From positions 868,001-932,000 of the forward strand of contig NZ_CP045324.1 in NCBI RefSeq assembly GCF_009363275.1: a stretch of DNA of 64,000 nucleotides, read 5' to 3'. Positions 59,700 through 64,000 of this stretch are shown here, in pieces. Source of the stretch: Marinobacter sp. THAF197a. Its GTDB lineage: Bacteria > Pseudomonadota > Gammaproteobacteria > Pseudomonadales > Oleiphilaceae. Position 1 is the stretch's first letter, and every line of letters starts with the position of its first letter. The position numbers and the translations under genes were made by a program. The notes under the pieces are model-generated. The model did no database searches. It was not told the DNA's origin and saw nothing but the letters and a program-made list of their open reading frames with translations.

Positions 59700-59715
59700 C
59701 TGTATAGATGTACAG
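59700..59715. promoter_or_regulatory. LexA box of dinB
   Basis: CTG-TATAGATGTA-CAG has exactly ten bases between the CTG and CAG half-sites, the gammaproteobacterial LexA pattern. It ends 24 bases before the dinB ATG, so it would place dinB in the SOS regulon. Confidence 0.85.
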
Positions 59716-59739
59716 ATTGTTTACGCGAGCCCACGGACC

Positions 59740-60804
59740 ATGCCCCAGCGCAAGATCATTCATGTGGATTGCGACTGCTTCTATGCGGCGGTCGAGATGC
59801 GCGACGACCCAACGCTGAGGGACGTGCCCCTTGCAGTTGGCGGCGCCGAGGGCCGGGGCGTGGTGACGACGTGCAACTACCGGGCAAGGGCCTTTGGTGT
59901 GCGCTCGGCCATGCCCGGCAGTGAAGCCCGCAGGCTGTGCCCGGGGCTGGTGACCGTGCCACCGGATATGGCGCGATACCGGGCCGCGTCTCAGCAGGTA
60001 ATGGCCATTCTCCGGGAAATGACCGATCTGGTTGAGCCCCTGTCGCTGGATGAAGCTTTTCTGGATGTGTCTGACATAACCGAACACCGTGGCAGCGCCA
60101 CTCTGATGGCCCGGCATTTGCGAGAGCGGGTTCGGCAGGAAGTGGGTATTACCATCTCCGCCGGCGTGGCCCCGAACAAGTTTCTGGCCAAGATTGCCAG
60201 TGACTGGCGCAAGCCCGACGGCCTGTTTGTGATCACGCCGGAGCAGGTGCCGGAATTTGTCGAATCCCTGCCGGTGGAAAAACTGTTCGGTGTGGGCCAG
60301 GTGACGGCCGCCAAGCTGCATTCCATGGGCGTGAAAACCTGCGGTGACATGCAGTTGCTGGGGGTGGACACCCTGATTGAGAAATTCGGCAAGCAGGGCT
60401 ACCGGTTATTTGAAATGGCCGCGGGCCGGGATGAGCGGCCGGTGATTGTCTCGCGGGTGGCGAAATCGGTCAGCGTGGAGCGGACGTTTTCCCAGGATCT
60501 GCCGGATAAGACCGCCTGTGAAACGGTGATGCCCGCCCTGGTGGCGGATCTCAATCTGAGACTGGCGAGAAAGGGGCGGCAGAAGCCCATCCACAAGCTG
60601 TTTGTGAAAATCCGCTACAGTGATTTTTCAACTCATACTCTGGAGCGGGTACGGGAATCGGTGGCCGAACCCGAGGTTGCCGATTACCAGCCCCTGCTGG
60701 ATGAACTGGTTACCCGGGCCGATCGCCCAGTCCGTTTGTTGGGGGTGGGTGTGCGTTTTCGCAACGATGAAGCCCCGGTTACCCAGCTGAGGCTATTCGA
60801 CTGA
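59740..60804 (+). CDS. dinB: DNA polymerase IV
   Basis: 354 residues. Y-family translesion polymerase. Palm motifs HVDCDCFYAAVE and SLDEAFLDVSD hold the catalytic acids; the thumb and little-finger domains follow. The C-terminal QLRLFD is the beta-clamp motif. A LexA box lies just upstream. Confidence 0.97.
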   Translation: MPQRKIIHVDCDCFYAAVEMRDDPTLRDVPLAVGGAEGRGVVTTCNYRARAFGVRSAMPGSEARRLCPGLVTVPPDMARYRAASQQVMAILREMTDLVEPLSLDEAFLDVSDITEHRGSATLMARHLRERVRQEVGITISAGVAPNKFLAKIASDWRKPDGLFVITPEQVPEFVESLPVEKLFGVGQVTAAKLHSMGVKTCGDMQLLGVDTLIEKFGKQGYRLFEMAAGRDERPVIVSRVAKSVSVERTFSQDLPDKTACETVMPALVADLNLRLARKGRQKPIHKLFVKIRYSDFSTHTLERVRESVAEPEVADYQPLLDELVTRADRPVRLLGVGVRFRNDEAPVTQLRLFD

Positions 60805-60869
60805 TCTCTTCCCGCGTGGCTATATCCCCGCCTTTTTTAGTGTAAATCGGTCTTGCGCTCTCTTTGACG

Positions 60870-60882
60870 TGACATTGTGTCA
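60870..60882. repeat. Small dyad upstream of the secreted hydrolase
   Basis: TGACA-TTG-TGTCA is a perfect dyad in the 163-base gap after dinB. A TTGACG at 60864-60869 overlaps its edge. It could be an operator for the hydrolase gene; nothing proves it. Confidence 0.3.
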
Positions 60883-60967
60883 TATCTAGTTTTAGGTTGA
60901 CGATTTCCTGCTGTAATCGTTGCGGGCCAGGCCCGCCCATTAAAATAACAAGTGCAGGAGAGCAAAA

Positions 60968-62380
60968 ATGAACAAGCCTGACAGGTGGTCCCGGTGTCGC
61001 CATAGCGCGCTGGCCGGGTTGTTACTATTAGCCTTTGCCGCCCCCGCCGCTGCAGAACTTGGTGATTACGGGTTCTGGCGAACCTTGGGGAATCTGGTTT
61101 CGCCGCCCGGAGCGGATAATCCGGTTACCTCTGACCAGCGCCAGGGAGACTACCCCCTGCTGGCAAATCCGCCAGGGTATAACGACGGCTTTTCGCCCGG
61201 TGCCTACTACCAGTGGCAGACTGTTCCACTGGCGCCGGAAACCGGTGCGGTATGTGGCAACGGTTCCGAATACAAGTTCTTTGTAAACCGGGTGCCGAAC
61301 ACCTCCAATACGGTGGTTTATTTTGAAGGCGGTGGTGCCTGCTGGGACTATGAAAGTTGCAGCGGTCAGACTGGCATTCGTGGTGCCCGTAACCCCGATG
61401 GTATACCGGACGACTACCTGTCGTTGTTGAACCCCGGCGCAAGCCTGGTCAGCCCGTTTGTGGTGCGCCTGCATCCCTGGAGCCGGGTGAAAACCCAGAA
61501 CTGGAATATGGTCTACGTACCCTATTGCACCGGCGACATCTACTCCGGTGACCGGGTAGCGGTGTACCAGGACCCGGAGGGCGAGGCTGAACCATTGGTC
61601 TGGCACCACAACGGGCTGCGTAATAGCCGGGCGGTTATTTCCTGGTTGAAAGACAATCTCCAGCGGCCCGGGCAGATGCTGACAACGGGCTGCAGCGCAG
61701 GTGGTATCGGTGGCTTGACGAACTATTATCCGGCCCGCCGGGACATGGCGCCCACCCGCAGTTTTCTGATCAACGATTCCGGGCCGGCATTCAGTGCGCC
61801 GGCAGGGGCAGATCCGCAACAGTACCCCTCGGTCCTGCTGCAGGGTTTGATCCGGCAGGTGTGGGGGCTGGATCAGGCCAACGGACCTCTTGCCTATCTG
61901 AAGTCTGGCTTGCCCGGATTGAACCTGAGTGACCTTGGGTCGCTGTATCCCGCCCTGGCCAGCGCACTACCTCAGGACCGCATGGGGCATACTCATTTCT
62001 GGCGCGACCTGAACTACTCATCCTATTCCTACGAACGTTTCTTCGATGACATCGAACAGGCGCCGGATCAGGCTACCAAGGAGGCCCTGCTTCACCAGAA
62101 ATGGGCGCAGGATACCGAACGCCTGAAAAATACCCTGGCCGGGCTTGATAACTTCGGTTACTACCTGCCCATGTTCCGGGATGTGAATGAAAGCCACTGC
62201 ACCTCAATCATCGAGTTCGCCAATTCGGATATTCAGGAACTGGGCCTGGAACTGGACCACTTCGTGAACAACGTGATGAACGGCAGCGGTGCGGTTATGC
62301 AGGCTTCAGAGACTGACACGGTGGCGGATTACAACAAACCGTTCAATCTGCTCTACTGGTCGCTGGACCAGTTGCTCTGA
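60968..62380 (+). CDS. Secreted pectinacetylesterase-like serine hydrolase
   Basis: 470 residues. Signal peptide 1-29 ends APAAA-E. YFEGGGACWDYESC and the nucleophile GCSAGG (TTGCSAGGIGGLTNY) are those of the pectinacetylesterase/Notum-like family, which removes acyl groups from polymers or lipids. GGAG ribosome site ten bases upstream. The end overlaps the convergent next gene by 28 bases. Confidence 0.82.
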   Translation: MNKPDRWSRCRHSALAGLLLLAFAAPAAAELGDYGFWRTLGNLVSPPGADNPVTSDQRQGDYPLLANPPGYNDGFSPGAYYQWQTVPLAPETGAVCGNGSEYKFFVNRVPNTSNTVVYFEGGGACWDYESCSGQTGIRGARNPDGIPDDYLSLLNPGASLVSPFVVRLHPWSRVKTQNWNMVYVPYCTGDIYSGDRVAVYQDPEGEAEPLVWHHNGLRNSRAVISWLKDNLQRPGQMLTTGCSAGGIGGLTNYYPARRDMAPTRSFLINDSGPAFSAPAGADPQQYPSVLLQGLIRQVWGLDQANGPLAYLKSGLPGLNLSDLGSLYPALASALPQDRMGHTHFWRDLNYSSYSYERFFDDIEQAPDQATKEALLHQKWAQDTERLKNTLAGLDNFGYYLPMFRDVNESHCTSIIEFANSDIQELGLELDHFVNNVMNGSGAVMQASETDTVADYNKPFNLLYWSLDQLL

Positions 62381-63030
62381 GGGTCTGGTTCGGGCTGGCC
62401 CATGGTCTCGATCCGCGCCTCTAGCAGGCGTTGACGCAGATACTGGTCGCGGGTCAGCCCTCCGGGTATCCGGTCAAGAGCCATTACCTCTTCAACAATC
62501 TCTTTCTCCCGGACCTTGTAGCGATCAAACTCGGGTTTGGGGGCAGATCGCCAGGCCTCAAGGCGTTCCTCAGACCGGGCCTGATAGCGTTCGATCAGTT
62601 CTGTGGCCGCCGCCTTGGCGGCCGCTTCGTCCTGCTCCAGCAGCTGTAGCAGAGCGAGCCTGACCATGAGCGCTTCTGGCGCGCTGACCTGGGTTTCCTG
62701 CTCGTAGCGGGCAAGCTGCTGTTCCAGTTGGTCGGCCCGGTTCTGTCGTTGCTGGGCGTCCAGTTCGGCGGCTTCCTGGAAAAAGCGTTGCAGTTCTTCT
62801 TCGAAATCGAGTCGTTGGGCGAACTGAATGATTCTGGGGTCTTCCAGCAATGCCCGTTGCTCGGGGGCCAGATCGACCGGCACTGGCGTGTCTGCAGGGG
62901 CTTGTGAAAGGGGGTCGTCGGGGGCCTGGTCGTTGACCTGCCCTGGAGGTGGGTCAGCCGGTTCAGGCCAGAGTAACACCAGTGCTGCTGCGGTGGCCAC
63001 GGCAATGATGAAGGGTTTTCCGTGCTTCAT
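62353..63030 (-). CDS. Coiled-coil protein with one N-terminal membrane helix
   Basis: 225 residues from ATG 63030 (GGAG 6 bases upstream); an ATG 5 codons earlier is weaker. A membrane anchor or uncleaved signal (about 6-20) is followed by a Pro/Asp-rich stretch and a long alpha-helical, Glu/Gln/Arg-rich region (about 55-215). It resembles lipase-specific foldases in outline but I do not see their RxxFDY motif. It converges on the secreted hydrolase gene with a 28-base overlap. A chaperone for that enzyme is a guess. Confidence 0.55.
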   Translation of the reverse strand: MKHGKPFIIAVATAAALVLLWPEPADPPPGQVNDQAPDDPLSQAPADTPVPVDLAPEQRALLEDPRIIQFAQRLDFEEELQRFFQEAAELDAQQRQNRADQLEQQLARYEQETQVSAPEALMVRLALLQLLEQDEAAAKAAATELIERYQARSEERLEAWRSAPKPEFDRYKVREKEIVEEVMALDRIPGGLTRDQYLRQRLLEARIETMGQPEPDPQSNWSSDQ

Positions 63031-63085
63031 GACGGGCTCCGGCAATAAGGCTTCGGAACCAGTTTAGACCAGTTTCTCAGGGACA

Positions 63086-63649
63086 CTAAAGCGTGGCGAA
63101 GGTCGCTCCGAACATCCGTACTGACACCCAGCCCATGCCTGCGCCGATGACAGCCCCCGCGGCAACATCGCTCGGGTAGTGCAAGCCCAGGACCACCCGG
63201 GAGGCGGCTACCGACAGGGTGAAGGGCAGAACATACCAGGCAGCCACTGGCATGGTGACGAACAGCATGGCCTGGAAACAGGCTGCGTGCAGGGTGTGCC
63301 CGGAAGGGAAGCTGTAGCGATCCAGCGGTGGTGTGCCGCAATTGATGGCCGGAAACGAGATAAACGGGCGCTCCCGGATAAGTTTGTGTTTCAGGCCTTT
63401 GTAGGTGAGGGTGCAGGTGAGTCCGGTAAAGGCCATCAGCACCGCCAGCCCCAACCCCTGTTCCGGAGCCAGCAGGGGCAGGGCGAGGATCAGTGCATAC
63501 CAGAACCAGCCGTCGCCAAGGCGGCTGACGACCCGGAAATAGCTCAGTACAGGCCGGAACCGGACTGCACGGTTGATGGCCTGGCACAGCGCATATTCAC
63601 GCTGGTCTGCCAGGTCAAAGAAGCGAGATGCCTTGTTTGTTGATGCCAT
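63086..63649 (-). CDS. PAP2-family membrane phosphatase
   Basis: 187 residues from ATG 63649. The acid-phosphatase motifs are complete: KHKLIRERP, PSGH and SRVVLGLHYPSD. Five or six membrane helices surround them. It hydrolyses a lipid phosphate or undecaprenyl diphosphate type substrate. It overlaps the glycosyltransferase stop by 35 bases, so the two may work on the same lipid. Confidence 0.9.
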   Translation of the reverse strand: MASTNKASRFFDLADQREYALCQAINRAVRFRPVLSYFRVVSRLGDGWFWYALILALPLLAPEQGLGLAVLMAFTGLTCTLTYKGLKHKLIRERPFISFPAINCGTPPLDRYSFPSGHTLHAACFQAMLFVTMPVAAWYVLPFTLSVAASRVVLGLHYPSDVAAGAVIGAGMGWVSVRMFGATFATL

Positions 63650-64000
63650 GGTATCGGGCCTGTGCCGGTTGGTTGAGTACCAGGTGTTCAAATTGTTCAA
63701 TCTGGCTGTTCCAGCTCAGATCCAGCGCATCCAGGCGGGCCTGGGCGCGAACCCGGCTCAAAAGGGTGGGCTGGTCAGCCAGTCGCAATGCGTGGTTGAT
63801 AAAGGCTTCGTCCTCCGACAGCTCTGCTTTCAGACCATTTTCTTCGTGGCGAAGGTGTTCAGCGGCCGCCGCGTCGTCAAAGGCGACCACTCCGAGCCCA
63901 CTGGCCATGGCTTCGAGAACCACGTTGCCAAAGGTGTCGGTTTTGCTTGGAAACAGGAACAGGTCGCCCGACGCATAATGCCTGGCCAGATCCTCTCCGC
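63615..64000 (-). CDS. Glycosyltransferase family 4, C-terminal part (cut by the window edge)
   Basis: 128 residues plus a partial codon; the frame stays open to the window edge. FPSKTDTFGNVVLEAMASGL is the donor-sugar-binding motif of GT4 enzymes. The rest of the gene lies beyond 64000. Coupled to the PAP2 gene by overlap. Confidence 0.88.
   Translation of the reverse strand, partial: GEDLARHYASGDLFLFPSKTDTFGNVVLEAMASGLGVVAFDDAAAAEHLRHEENGLKAELSEDEAFINHALRLADQPTLLSRVRAQARLDALDLSWNSQIEQFEHLVLNQPAQARYHGINKQGISLL

Noticed and set aside
1..64000. CRISPR array, rRNA operon, insertion sequence or transposase
   Set aside because: No regularly spaced repeats, rRNA segments or transposase-like proteins were seen; the only mobile element supported is the prophage, plus one MITE-like repeat.

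Overview
The window looks like chromosome of a marine gammaproteobacterium close to Marinobacter. The block ychF-pth-rplY-prs-tRNA-Gln-ispE-lolB-TPR lipoprotein, divergent from hemA-prfA-prmC-moeB, is the gene order known from Pseudomonas and its relatives. The TRAP transporter, two chemoreceptors, MinCDE and several secreted hydrolases fit a free-living, motile marine heterotroph. Genus is inferred from gene content and protein character only; no database was searched.

Layout. 1-10.4 kb: an FNR/ANR-type oxygen regulator with a perfect FNR box upstream, an RbgA/YlqF GTPase, a Spy-like periplasmic protein, an MMPL/RND exporter, a chemoreceptor, lipA, a MetY-type sulfhydrylase and a serine esterase. 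10.45-19.25 kb: a complete filamentous-phage (inovirus) prophage of about 8.75 kb in the 3' half of an elongator tRNA-Met gene, flanked by 46-bp direct repeats. It carries a DUF4124 passenger gene, a repressor with a divergent Xis/Cro-like partner, small early genes, an ssDNA-binding-type protein, coat proteins (pVII/IX-like, pVIII, pIII, pVI), Zot/pI, a rolling-circle initiator and a tyrosine integrase. 19.3-32 kb: the conserved housekeeping block, then a 103-bp inverted-repeat element and a photolyase.

32-37 kb: DUF432, an MscS channel, a RimB-like retropepsin, RimK, an aspartoacylase-like metallohydrolase and YjbQ, closely spaced or overlapping on one strand. 37-45.5 kb: a TAXI-type TRAP transporter, a DctB/DctD-type two-component system and a Cache-domain chemoreceptor. 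A sigma-54 promoter with two upstream dyads 33 bp apart lies in front of the transporter and explains how the regulator could act. 45.5-51 kb: a flavoprotein, an FMN 2-hydroxy-acid dehydrogenase and a ThDP decarboxylase-like enzyme, divergent from an AraC regulator. 51-64 kb: a secreted lipoprotein hydrolase, a PhoH-family protein, CBS and START proteins, DUF2804, DUF1244-HopJ-minCDE, dinB with a LexA box, a pectinacetylesterase-like secreted enzyme, a coiled-coil membrane protein, a PAP2 phosphatase and a truncated glycosyltransferase.

The least ordinary part is the prophage. It has its own integrase, translationally coupled to rep. It has rebuilt the tRNA-Met 3' half and supplied a replacement terminator. 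It carries no secretin gene, so it should depend on a host secretin for exit.
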